Assembly (NCBI GenBank): GCA_903907075.1
Contig: CAIVMQ010000111.1
Location: forward strand, 1-64,000
Length of the DNA stretch: 64,000 nt
Reading direction: 5' to 3'
DNA from: an uncultured Bacteroidia bacterium
GTDB taxonomy: Bacteria > Bacteroidota > Bacteroidia > Bacteroidales > Prolixibacteraceae
The notes beneath the pieces are model-generated. The model had not been told where the DNA came from. It ran no database searches and worked only from the letters and a program-made list of their open reading frames with translations. The position numbers and the translations under genes are program-made. Position 1 is the stretch's first letter; the number at the start of each line of letters is the position of its first letter. Positions 8,059-17,547 of the stretch are shown one piece after another.

Positions 8059-8697
8059 TTAGTTATTATTTATCAAGTCAATAAAACGGACACTCTGGTA
8101 TTCCCACTTCTGGACCAGTTTATTAATCCGGTTATTCAAATAATGATAGGCGACATACGCGATTATACCGATGCTTAATCCGACACCTGATGTAATTAGC
8201 TTTTCATATAAACCACCAGATATCAGCGAGATACTGATGTTATCGGCAAGCGAAATATTATAAAATATCTTGATTACCCCTGATATGGTTCCAATGAAAC
8301 CCATCATAGGCGCTACGCCGGCAATAACGCCAAGAAAGTATACATTTCCTTCGTATTTATAGACCTCAAGCTTCCCTTCCATCTCCATCTGTTCGTGAAT
8401 ATCGCGCAATGGCTTACCTAAATTTTGAATCCCCTTTTTCATAATTCGTGATTCGGAGCTATTTGAAGCAGAGCACAAGGCCAGTGCGGCATCAACTTTA
8501 CCATCCTTAACAAGCTCTTTTAGGCGGTCAAAAAATCCAGCATCAGCATGTTTCTGACCTCTTAAATAGAAAAAACGGTCAAAGAAAATAAATACCGCAA
8601 TAAACGAAAGAAGGAATAACGGATACATTAGCCATCCGCCTTTTAATAAAAGATCCCAGTACGAAATTTCAGCCGCAATTTGAAATATAAATATCAT
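8059..8697 (-). CDS. exbB: ExbB/TolQ/MotA-family proton channel protein
   Basis: The 212-residue protein has the three membrane helices of the MotA/TolQ/ExbB family: about 15-37, then two helices after a long cytoplasmic loop. Helix two contains GVIAGVAPMMGFIGTISGVI, the family signature, and helix three GVGLSIGIIAYVAYHYL. The N-terminal segment includes ISYWDLLLKGGWLMYPLFL. It is immediately upstream of exbD on the minus strand. Length and topology are normal. It could equally serve a Tol-like system, but no tolB or pal is nearby. Confidence 0.93.
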   Translation of the reverse strand: MIFIFQIAAEISYWDLLLKGGWLMYPLFLLSFIAVFIFFDRFFYLRGQKHADAGFFDRLKELVKDGKVDAALALCSASNSSESRIMKKGIQNLGKPLRDIHEQMEMEGKLEVYKYEGNVYFLGVIAGVAPMMGFIGTISGVIKIFYNISLADNISISLISGGLYEKLITSGVGLSIGIIAYVAYHYLNNRINKLVQKWEYQSVRFIDLINNN

Positions 8698-9216
8698 TGA
8701 AAAAACTTTTAGTAGATTATCACCAATTCAAAAACACTAATCGCGTAAATTAAACCATTCGGAACTCCGGGAAATAGAAGCTTAAATGACCTGCTCACCA
8801 ACCCTTGATAATTCTGAGATTGAAATAAAAAAGGATCAGCTGCAGATCTTATTATTAATCAATTCGATATAAGCGAATTAACCAATATCAGCTATTCCTA
8901 GAAAAGATTATTGCAGATCTCTTATACCTGATTATCTAAACTTTGGTTTGCCAAAGATGGGGAAATTATTCCAAATAAAAAAGGTATAACAGACCAAAAT
9001 ATTTGTCCAAAAAACGTTAAAAAAGGTCACTATAAGAGAGCCATTCCGATATTTTTGAGTGAATAAAAGCTGGGGGAAATCTGACTGATTGCCAATCTGA
9101 GCGATGCCAAATCATGATAATAATCATATCTAAACAACTGGAAAATATGGCTTAAAATTTCGAAAACCCAAATTTAATCGCCAAATTTGTAGAACGTTAA
9201 GTAAACCATCCGTCAT
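8698..9216. other. 519-base divergent intergenic region with hairpins
   Basis: This divergent region separates exbB from the carboxyltransferase gene. It contains the perfect inverted repeat AATTCG-atataag-CGAATT (8861-8879), a perfect hairpin CTTTGG-tttg-CCAAAG (8941-8956), and two copies of tgcagatct (about 8840 and 8913). A 28-codon open frame at 8784 has no protein-like features. A weak -7 match, CAAATTTG, ends near 9190 before the plus-strand gene. I see no RNA gene. Confidence 0.5.
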
Positions 9217-10911
9217 ATGAAACCTACTTTATTACTTAGAGATGTTACATTAAGAGATGGCCAGCAATCTCTTTTTGCAACCCGAATGAAGCAGTCTCAA
9301 ATTGAGCGTGTATTACCACTTTATAAAGAAGCCGGATTTTATGCCATCGAAGTTTGGGGAGGAGCAGTACCTGATTCAATCATGCGATTTCTCAATGAAG
9401 ACCCCTGGGAGAGGCTCGAAAAAATCAAACAAGAGATTGGCACCATATCCCATCTTACAGCCCTTTCACGAGGCCGTAATCTGTTTGGGTACAACCCCTA
9501 TCCTGAAGAGGTTATTGAAGGATTCAACAGAAATGCTGTTCAATCAGGAATATCTATCATGCGCATTTTTGATGCGCTCAACGATACCAGCAATATTAAA
9601 TCGACAATCCGTTATGTGAAGGAGAATGGCGGGATGGCCGATTGTGTTGTTTGCTATACCGTAGATCCCAAATTTACACGTAAAGAAAGAGTTACAGCCT
9701 ATTTTAAAGGGAAGCCACTCCCTAAGGCGATATTTACCAACGACTATTTCTTAAAGATGGCTCTGGAGCTTGAAGCGATGGGGGCCGATATGATTACCCT
9801 TAAAGATATGGCGGGATTAGTTCCCCCTGGTCGTGTAGGGCAAATTATCAGATCATTTAAGCAGCAACTTAAGATCCCTGTCGATTTTCATACACACTGC
9901 ACACCCGGATTTGGCCTTGCCTCCTCATTAGCTGCGATAATAAATGGGGTGGATATTGTTGATACGGCCATTCTAAACTTCGCGGGCGGTCCTGCAGCAC
10001 CGGCATTTGAGCTAATTCAGCTCTTCTGCACCAAATTAGGGATCGATACGGGGATTAATACAGATGCTATTGTGAAGATAAACAAGATATTAAAAGATAT
10101 CAGATTAGAGATGGCTGATATTGATAGCTACAAGATCCCTATCGACTTTGATATCACAACGGATAAATTGCCGCCCGAGATTGATAGGCTTTTCGATGAC
10201 GCGATCACCTATGCCAAAAAAGATAACGAGCACAAGCTCTTGGAGGCCTGCGGAATGATTGAAAACTATTTTAATTTCCCTGAACCCGATGAAAAAGTAA
10301 AATTTGCAGAGGTCCCCGGTGGAATGTATACCAATATGTTATCGCAGCTTAAACAAGTCAAGCAGGAAGATCTGCTCCCCAGAGTACTTGAGGTAATTCC
10401 AACAGTCCGGCTGGCAGCAGGTTGTCCACCATTGGTAACACCAACAAGTCAAATCGTTGGTGCACAAGCTGTAAACTGTGTTATCGACGAAAAAAACGGC
10501 AAGCCATTTTATAGTAATAACTCGAATCAATTTGTAAATCTGGTAAAAGGATCCTATGGGAAGACCCCGATACCCGTAGATCCCGATTTTCGGGAAAAAA
10601 TCGCAGGAACGCGCGATGAGATCCCCTTTAATACCGATCACTACGAAAAGCAACCGAACCCTTTCTTTCCTAAATATGGAGAGAATATTCGACTTGCCTC
10701 AACTGAAAAAGAGGAGCTTTTACTTGAATTATTTCCTACCGTGGCCAATAAATTTCTGCAAGACAGAATTGAACTCCGCTATGGCCCAAAACTGGAAGAG
10801 GAAGAAGCACGTAAGCAGCAGGCTTATGATGCCGAGGTTCAAAAATACAGTTCCCTTTCTGATCAGGAGAAACAAGATCGATTAATCGACGGGTTGTACC
10901 ACTGGGCCTGA
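9217..10911 (+). CDS. Biotin-dependent carboxyltransferase subunit (oxaloacetate decarboxylase alpha / pyruvate carboxylase B / transcarboxylase 5S type)
   Basis: The HMGL-like TIM-barrel starts with LLLRDVTLRDGQQSLFATRM, the metal- and substrate-binding motif of the family. The lysine that is carboxylated in this family lies in MITLKDMAGL, and the metal-binding HTH lies in DFHTHCTPGFGLA. The C-terminal conserved carboxylase domain follows, with RLAAGCPPLVTPTSQIVG. There is no C-terminal biotin-carrier domain (no AMKM), so a separate biotinylated subunit must exist elsewhere. At 564 residues it fits the Bacteroidales form. It moves a carboxyl group between carboxybiotin and pyruvate or oxaloacetate, in a propionate/succinate fermentation or a sodium pump. 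The window does not decide between these. Confidence 0.92.
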   Translation: MKPTLLLRDVTLRDGQQSLFATRMKQSQIERVLPLYKEAGFYAIEVWGGAVPDSIMRFLNEDPWERLEKIKQEIGTISHLTALSRGRNLFGYNPYPEEVIEGFNRNAVQSGISIMRIFDALNDTSNIKSTIRYVKENGGMADCVVCYTVDPKFTRKERVTAYFKGKPLPKAIFTNDYFLKMALELEAMGADMITLKDMAGLVPPGRVGQIIRSFKQQLKIPVDFHTHCTPGFGLASSLAAIINGVDIVDTAILNFAGGPAAPAFELIQLFCTKLGIDTGINTDAIVKINKILKDIRLEMADIDSYKIPIDFDITTDKLPPEIDRLFDDAITYAKKDNEHKLLEACGMIENYFNFPEPDEKVKFAEVPGGMYTNMLSQLKQVKQEDLLPRVLEVIPTVRLAAGCPPLVTPTSQIVGAQAVNCVIDEKNGKPFYSNNSNQFVNLVKGSYGKTPIPVDPDFREKIAGTRDEIPFNTDHYEKQPNPFFPKYGENIRLASTEKEELLLELFPTVANKFLQDRIELRYGPKLEEEEARKQQAYDAEVQKYSSLSDQEKQDRLIDGLYHWA

Positions 10912-10936
10912 TAGCCTTTGGCTTATGCAAATAAAA

Positions 10937-10969
10937 AAAGAGGCTGAACTCAGATGAGCCAGCCTCTTT
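10937..10969. terminator. Bidirectional intrinsic terminator
   Basis: AAAGAGGCTG (10937-10946) pairs perfectly with CAGCCTCTTT (10960-10969), and an inner CTCA-ga-TGAG stem extends it. A-rich on one side and T-rich on the other, it sits between the convergent carboxyltransferase and groEL genes and can stop both. Confidence 0.9.
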
Positions 10970-11009
10970 AAAATAAAATTATTCGGTACTAACTGTTGGA
11001 ATAAGCAGA

Positions 11010-12659
<1,650 letters not shown>

Positions 12660-12677
12660 TTAAGAATGATCAATAAA

Positions 12678-12956
12678 TTAAGCGATAAAAAGGACGTCAG
12701 ATTGTGAGATCAACAAGTAGTCATTCCCTTCAAGTGTAAGCTCTGTACCTGAATATTTGCCGTAAAAAACCGTATCGCCGGCTTTAACTTCCATTGTTTC
12801 GTCTTTTTTTGCGATTCCCACAAGGACGACTTTTCCTGCAAGAGGTTTTTCTTTCGCTGAATCAGGGATAATAATACCACCTGCTGTTTTTGTAACTGCT
12901 TGCTGCGGCTCTACTAATACTTTGCCGGCAAGGATTTTTCCTTTAAGTTCTGCCAT
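12678..12956 (-). CDS. groES: Co-chaperonin GroES
   Basis: GroES caps the GroEL ring. The 92-residue protein starts MAELKGKILAGKVLVEPQQA, has the mobile loop with TKTAGGIIIPDSAKEKP (about 25-41), and the conserved GDTVFYGKYSGTEL. It begins the groESL operon on the minus strand. The upstream 356 bases contain no CIRCE element, so heat regulation, if present, uses another mechanism. Confidence 0.99.
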   Translation of the reverse strand: MAELKGKILAGKVLVEPQQAVTKTAGGIIIPDSAKEKPLAGKVVLVGIAKKDETMEVKAGDTVFYGKYSGTELTLEGNDYLLISQSDVLFIA

Positions 12957-13312
12957 TTTAAATTTTATTTATAATTAGACACTAGTTTTTCGTTATGCTT
13001 ATTTTTTATACAGAAAATATGCCAAACCCGAAGATCTTCTTTTTTGTCAAGTTATCCCGACATTTTATCAGCACATTTTCTTGATTATCTTTGAAAATCG
13101 CTTTAAGTAACTGATTAAGAGACTAAATAGTGAGGTAATTCAATGTCATCAATCTCTGCCATCTTGACACGAATAGCAAGCTGATAGCAGCCATCAGCAC
13201 CAAAGCCCGGTTTGTCAAGAGATAAATCGGGCTTTGAGACTAGTGGGATAAAAATATTCTGAATCCTTAAGGAGAAAATAGCCTTAATAATACAGGTAAG
13301 GGATTAAAACCT
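12957..13312. other. 356-base region between groES and secG with two hairpins
   Basis: Two adjacent perfect inverted repeats are present: GCTGAT-agcagcc-ATCAGC (13180-13198) and AAAGCCCG...CGGGCTTT (13202-13235, 18-base loop). Neither is followed by a T run, so terminator function for secG is uncertain. A minus-strand frame of about 60 codons (13115-13306) is open and looks somewhat protein-like, but has no usable start before its last 15 codons. The region must also hold the groES promoter, which I could not place. Confidence 0.45.
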
Positions 13313-13642
13313 CTATTTCTTTGTAGAATCGCGAACTGCCTGAGGGAAGTTAGGGATTTGTGTTGGATCTTGAACATGCTGGATCTGCTCTTCGATTGCA
13401 GATTTTTGGGCCTCCCCTTTACGTGGTAAGAAAGCTGTAGAAACAATAGCCAAAAAAACTAGTGCAATAGCCAGAATCCAAGTTGCTTTCTCAAGAAAAT
13501 CGGTGGTACGACGCACACCCATTACCTGATTTGAACTCGAAAATGAGGATGCAAGTCCGCCCCCTTTAGAATTTTGAACCAATACCAGTAAGACTAATAA
13601 GGCACAAATAATGAAAATTAAAACAATAATAAATTCGAACAT
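13313..13642 (-). CDS. secG: Preprotein translocase subunit SecG
   Basis: SecG is the small membrane subunit of the SecYEG translocon. The protein has two membrane helices, MFEFIIVLIFIICALLVLLV and a second near residues 54-72, linked by the signature loop LVQNSKGGGLASSF and a TTDFLEKATW turn. I chose the ATG at 13640-13642 (109 residues) because it matches the family; the frame extends 19 codons upstream but that part overlaps the TPR gene and is not SecG-like. It is the last gene of the EBP-lptE-TPR-secG run. The C-terminal tail is charged and longer than in Proteobacteria, as is usual in Bacteroidota. Confidence 0.95.
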   Translation of the reverse strand: MFEFIIVLIFIICALLVLLVLVQNSKGGGLASSFSSSNQVMGVRRTTDFLEKATWILAIALVFLAIVSTAFLPRKGEAQKSAIEEQIQHVQDPTQIPNFPQAVRDSTKK

Positions 13643-13646
13643 TGGG

Positions 13647-14468
13647 TTATTTATTAAGCAGATTTGTAATTTCTTCAATTTGTCGCGCAAAATAAGCACT
13701 TTTTTCGGGATATTTCAAACTTAATTTTTCAAAAGCATTGATTGCCTTCTGATATAGCCCCTGATTCATGTAAATACGGGCTAAAGTTTCGGTAATAAAT
13801 TCATCCTTGTCATTCAAGCCATCGGATTGCACATCAAGTATAGCAGTAGTTTCAGAATTCTCAAACTGCCGTACCGTAAACGCGGGATTATCGTTAATAA
13901 ACCGATCTATTAATACATCCTTTTGTTCCGCTTTCTTCCCTTTTCGTTTCTTTGACTCAATTGGGGTAATAGCTTCACCCGACTCGGAGAGATTAGAGGG
14001 TTCCTGATTTACTTCGTTCTTCTCCAATATATAGGAGCTATCTGAAAGTTCAAAATTCAATAAATCAAATTGATCCACCTCTGCCGGTGTTGAGATCAAA
14101 TCAGTATTTTGTATCGGTTCCACCATATTACTCTCCTGATGATCTGTTAATTCCATCAATGTAAGGTGTTGCGAAACAGAATCAGGCATTATCTCAAGCG
14201 AATCATCACTATTCAGTACACCCTTGGGTTGTTTTGGATTCAAAAGATGATAAAGAATAGTGCGGTCTGTAGCATAGGCGGCGGCTGTTTTAAGCTGACC
14301 CTGATAGCGGAAATTATTTTCGAGCTGTAAATTTTTGATATAAAGCAGATGAGCCGTTTGAAAATAGGGGTATTCGTCTAAAATTTCCCGCAACTCGCCC
14401 AGCGTCCGTTCGTTTAAGAGCGAAGGATCGTCAAGATAGCGAAGCATCTGATCACGGGTCATCGACAT
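13647..14468 (-). CDS. TPR-containing protein of unknown function
   Basis: The 273-residue protein has an N-terminal helical region (MTRDQMLRYLDDPSLLNERTL, then a YPYFQTAHLLYIKNL segment) typical of a conserved Bacteroidota protein encoded before secG. A low-complexity acidic middle follows, then one or two TPR units near the C-terminus (ETLARIYMNQGLYQKAINAFEKLS). No signal peptide is seen, so it is probably cytoplasmic. It begins about 40 bases after lptE ends and its stop lies 5 bases before secG, so it is in the same transcript. A role as an adaptor in envelope biogenesis is inferred only from context. Confidence 0.85.
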   Translation of the reverse strand: MSMTRDQMLRYLDDPSLLNERTLGELREILDEYPYFQTAHLLYIKNLQLENNFRYQGQLKTAAAYATDRTILYHLLNPKQPKGVLNSDDSLEIMPDSVSQHLTLMELTDHQESNMVEPIQNTDLISTPAEVDQFDLLNFELSDSSYILEKNEVNQEPSNLSESGEAITPIESKKRKGKKAEQKDVLIDRFINDNPAFTVRQFENSETTAILDVQSDGLNDKDEFITETLARIYMNQGLYQKAINAFEKLSLKYPEKSAYFARQIEEITNLLNK

Positions 14469-14507
14469 ACAACAGAAATATTTAGATCACGTTCAACGAA
14501 AACAAAT

Positions 14508-15056
14508 TTACCAATTTGCCACCGATTTGTTAAAGATATCGTCAATAAGCTGGGTCACAACGACCTCAACAGCTGTGCTCTCTATGCTACTCAACGATTG
14601 GGAACTCTCCCAGTCGTAATAGGCAGTAAAAGAGGAGTTAAAATCTTGTGTGTGATCCTTATTATTTGTAAAAACTACCTTTACGGTTACTGTTAAGCGG
14701 TTCATCGAGGCAAAATCCTGCCCCTTATTTCCTTGTTGTATCGACAATGGCCTCACATCGTAACCGGTAATTTCTCCCGAAAATTCAAGATCACCCTGAT
14801 CTCTCCCCATCGTCAAACCGGTTTCGTTCACAAATTTATCTTTCATAGCCTCACTAAAGTTCTGACTTAGCTGCGGATTTACTACCCTGGCCCGATTTGA
14901 GAAGTAATCGACAAAGACCGATTTTACGGCGGGAGAAATCGAGGCCCCGGTAAATGAGTAACCCATCTTGCAACTCATTGCTATCACCGATAAGATAGCG
15001 GCAACGAAAAGGAGGGTGAATATTTTTACGGCTCGTTGTTTCATTGAATTATTCAA
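14508..15056 (-). CDS. lptE: LptE-family LPS assembly lipoprotein
   Basis: LptE plugs the LptD barrel that inserts lipopolysaccharide into the outer membrane. The 182-residue protein has a lipoprotein signal ending LSVIAMSCKMG with Cys29. It then has the Bacteroidota LptE pattern: YSFTGASISPAVKSVFVDYF, a NPQLSQNFSEAMKDKF helix and a C-terminal LIDDIFNKSVANW. It overlaps the end of the sigma-54 activator gene by 8 bases, so the two are translationally coupled. The kdsB gene for another LPS step is divergent next door. Confidence 0.88.
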   Translation of the reverse strand: MNNSMKQRAVKIFTLLFVAAILSVIAMSCKMGYSFTGASISPAVKSVFVDYFSNRARVVNPQLSQNFSEAMKDKFVNETGLTMGRDQGDLEFSGEITGYDVRPLSIQQGNKGQDFASMNRLTVTVKVVFTNNKDHTQDFNSSFTAYYDWESSQSLSSIESTAVEVVVTQLIDDIFNKSVANW

Positions 15057-16284
15057 TATTATATTCTTTTATTTTCCGATAAAGCGTTCGTTCGGAAATT
15101 CCAAGTTCACGCGCAGCTAATTTACGCTTTCCATTGTGTTTATCAAGCGATTTGCGAATCAGCTCAATCTCCTTGTCCTCGAGAGAAAACGACTCTTCGA
15201 CAAACTCTTCCGTATCCTGAATATTATCGTGTTTTGTATTTTTAAGGATCACCGGAGAGGGATAGGCCGATTGCGCAGGGACATAGTCGTCAGACGGTTC
15301 CCGATATAATTTCCGGATCAACTGATCACTATCCTCATGTTTATTTACTCCCTGAGGATCGGGCATCAAATCATGAACGAGTTTTTTCAAATCATTCATA
15401 TCCTTCTTCATATCAAAAAGGATCTTATAGAGGATCTCGCGTTCGCTGCTAAAGGTCTTGTCATCGAGCATCTTATCGTATAATGCCGGTAAAATTCCGA
15501 CATGCTCAGAAGGGAGGTAGTTGATTAGATCAGTTGCGGTAATTTCGCGGGCTATCTCAATGATCGATATTTGTTCGGTAATATTTTTTAGCTGTCGCAC
15601 ATTTCCGGGCCAACGGTAATTCAACAACACCTGCTGAGCATCGTCGGTAAGGCGGATAGAAGGCATTTTATACTTCTCGGCAAAATCTGACGCAAACTTC
15701 CGAAAAAGGAGCAAGACATCGGCCGAACGTTCACGTAACGGAACAACTTTTATAGGAACAGTATTTAAACGATAAAAGAGATCTTCGCGAAACTGCCCCT
15801 CACGGATCGCCTTTGAGAGCTCCACATTCGTTGCTGCAATAACACGAACATTGGTTTTTTGCACCTGTGATGAACCGACGCGGATAAATTCGCCCGATTC
15901 TAGCACCCGTAAGAGTCTCACCTGAGTAGAGACAGGAAGTTCACCAATCTCATCCAGAAAGAGCGTACCCCCATCAACCATCTCAAAATACCCCTTACGA
16001 TCGGTAAGTGCTCCTGTAAAAGAACCCTTCTCATGACCAAAAAGCTCCGAATCGATAGTTCCCTCAGGTATAGCCCCACAGTTGATCGCAATAAATTTGG
16101 CATGTTTGCGATGAGAGAAGCTATGGATAATCTGAGGAAACGATTCCTTCCCTACCCCACTCTCACCACTTATTAATACAGACAGATCAGTTGGAGCCAC
16201 CTGAATAGCAACCTCAATAGCGCGGTTTAATTCGGGAGCATTACCAATTATTCCGAAACGTTGTTTTACCTCTTGAATATCCAT
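15049..16284 (-). CDS. Sigma-54-dependent transcriptional activator without receiver domain
   Basis: The 411-residue protein has an AAA+ sigma-54-interaction domain starting at its N-terminus. Walker A is SGESGVGKE (about 39-47), the sigma-54 contact loop is GSFTGA (87-92) instead of the commoner GAFTGA, and Walker B is GGTLFLDEIGE (105-115). A Fis-type helix-turn-helix (KRKLAARELGISERTLYRKI) closes it. There is no receiver, GAF or PAS domain before the AAA+ core, so how it is switched on is not visible. It heads the lptE-TPR-secG run. RpoN, its partner, is encoded at 53.8-55.2 kb. It may control envelope genes. Confidence 0.93.
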   Translation of the reverse strand: MDIQEVKQRFGIIGNAPELNRAIEVAIQVAPTDLSVLISGESGVGKESFPQIIHSFSHRKHAKFIAINCGAIPEGTIDSELFGHEKGSFTGALTDRKGYFEMVDGGTLFLDEIGELPVSTQVRLLRVLESGEFIRVGSSQVQKTNVRVIAATNVELSKAIREGQFREDLFYRLNTVPIKVVPLRERSADVLLLFRKFASDFAEKYKMPSIRLTDDAQQVLLNYRWPGNVRQLKNITEQISIIEIAREITATDLINYLPSEHVGILPALYDKMLDDKTFSSEREILYKILFDMKKDMNDLKKLVHDLMPDPQGVNKHEDSDQLIRKLYREPSDDYVPAQSAYPSPVILKNTKHDNIQDTEEFVEESFSLEDKEIELIRKSLDKHNGKRKLAARELGISERTLYRKIKEYNIE

Positions 16285-16429
16285 CTTACCTTAACCAAAA
16301 TTAGGGATTACAAATTTACAATTAATCCCGAAATAATTCAGAATTATCTTTAATCACTCGATTCACCCTTAATTCGCTAAAAATCGGATAAAAAATTCAA
16401 AACTAGGGCAAAGAGTAGTATCAATCTGT

Positions 16430-16437
16430 TATTTTTG
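16430..16437 (+). promoter_or_regulatory. -7 promoter element of kdsB
   Basis: TATTTTTG matches TAnnTTTG and ends 21 bases before the kdsB ATG. No clear -33 TTG at the expected distance. Confidence 0.5.
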
Positions 16438-16458
16438 ACAAAATTTTAATCTCATCGG

Positions 16459-17223
16459 ATGAACTTTATTGGAATAATCCCTTCGCGCTACCAATCGACA
16501 CGGTTTCCCGGAAAATCGCTTGCCGATATTTGTGGAAAAACCATGATTCAACGGGTATATGAACAGGCATCTAAAGCGATAGCAAATGTATGGGTGGCCA
16601 CCGATGATGAGCGCATTGTGGCCGAAGTAAAACGATTCGGAGGTAATGTCGTAATGACTTCATCGGAACACCGCAGCGGAACAGACAGGTGCGCAGAGGC
16701 GGCACGCAAGGTTTCAGAGCAGACAGGCAAAAAATACGATGTGGTGATCAATATCCAGGGCGATGAGCCATTTATGCAACCCCATGAGATTAAGCTCATT
16801 CAAGAGTGCTTTACCTTATCTGCCGATACCCAAATCGCCACACTGATTCAACCGATACTGAAAAATGAAGATATCTTTAAGCCTGTTATGGTAAAGGTAA
16901 TCCTGGATAAAGATTCAAATGCGATCTATTTTAGCCGGGCACCCATTCCCCATATCTTTGGCGTTGACGAATCAAAATGGCTCGAGAGCTACCCTTTCTA
17001 TGGCCATGTCGGACTTTACGCCTATCGCTTCTCTACCTTACAAGAGCTGGCAAGCCTCTCTGAAGTATTAGTCGAAAAAAGAGAATCGCTCGAGATGCTA
17101 CGTTGGCTTGAAAACGGATATAAGATTAAAACCAATATCACCGATTCTGATAATTTCGGCATCGACACCCCCGAAGATCTGGCAAAGGTACTTGCAGAGG
17201 GGATCGAGAAGTATTATTTGTAA
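16459..17223 (+). CDS. kdsB: 3-deoxy-manno-octulosonate cytidylyltransferase
   Basis: KdsB activates KDO as CMP-KDO for the LPS inner core, using CTP. The 254-residue protein starts MNFIGIIPSRYQSTRFPGKS, the nucleotide-binding signature with the conserved Arg and Lys, then WVATDDERI, the VMTSSEHRSGTDRCAEA motif and NIQGDEPFM with the metal-binding Asp. Length is typical. It is a single gene on the plus strand, divergent from the activator-lptE cluster; the shared theme is LPS biogenesis. Confidence 0.97.
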   Translation: MNFIGIIPSRYQSTRFPGKSLADICGKTMIQRVYEQASKAIANVWVATDDERIVAEVKRFGGNVVMTSSEHRSGTDRCAEAARKVSEQTGKKYDVVINIQGDEPFMQPHEIKLIQECFTLSADTQIATLIQPILKNEDIFKPVMVKVILDKDSNAIYFSRAPIPHIFGVDESKWLESYPFYGHVGLYAYRFSTLQELASLSEVLVEKRESLEMLRWLENGYKIKTNITDSDNFGIDTPEDLAKVLAEGIEKYYL

Positions 17224-17547
17224 GCTGTCAAACCCTTTTAACGTAATTAGAAAGATATATTGCACGAACTTAAATCTTCGGTCTAACAATTTGAACCCCT
17301 CTAAACATCTCCTAAAGTGAGACTTAAAGTCTAAATTTAGCTGTTTAATTGGCCTCTTTCGATAAAACCATAGTTTTGGCAGGTGAATAGCCCTTTAATT
17401 TAAAGCGTGTTAAAGATTGTAATCTCCACATTACAATTTAGAGGTTCCGGTCCATTAAAAATATAACGAGTTCTCAAGAGCGCTTGCTTTATAAATCGGT
17501 ATTGTTTGTTAAATTTGTGAAGCAGCTAGCCGATAAAAACTTTGGAT
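17224..17547. other. 324-base region before glgB with palindromes
   Basis: No gene is seen. It holds a perfect hairpin ATTGTAAT-ctccac-ATTACAAT (17416-17437), a palindrome AGACTTaAAGTCT (17320-17332) and CTAAATTTAG (17331-17340). The hairpin lies about 90 bases before the likely glgB transcription start and could be a regulator site or the end of the kdsB transcript; it has no T run. Confidence 0.5.
17510..17517 (+). promoter_or_regulatory. -7 promoter element of glgB
   Basis: TAAATTTG fits TAnnTTTG, 30 bases before the ATG at 17548. A TTG at 17484-17486 is a possible -33 element, with a rather long 23-base spacer. Confidence 0.55.

Noticed and set aside
8784-8870. 28-codon open frame in the exbB upstream region
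   Set aside because: Too short and without conserved-looking residues; overlaps an inverted repeat.
12957-13060. CIRCE-like element before groES
   Set aside because: A partial ctagtgtctaatt resemblance lacks the second half-site and correct spacing.
13115-13306. Minus-strand open frame that reads like a protein tail (ends IELPHYLVS)
   Set aside because: No usable start codon precedes its last 15 codons and the DNA is dominated by two hairpins; at most a gene remnant.
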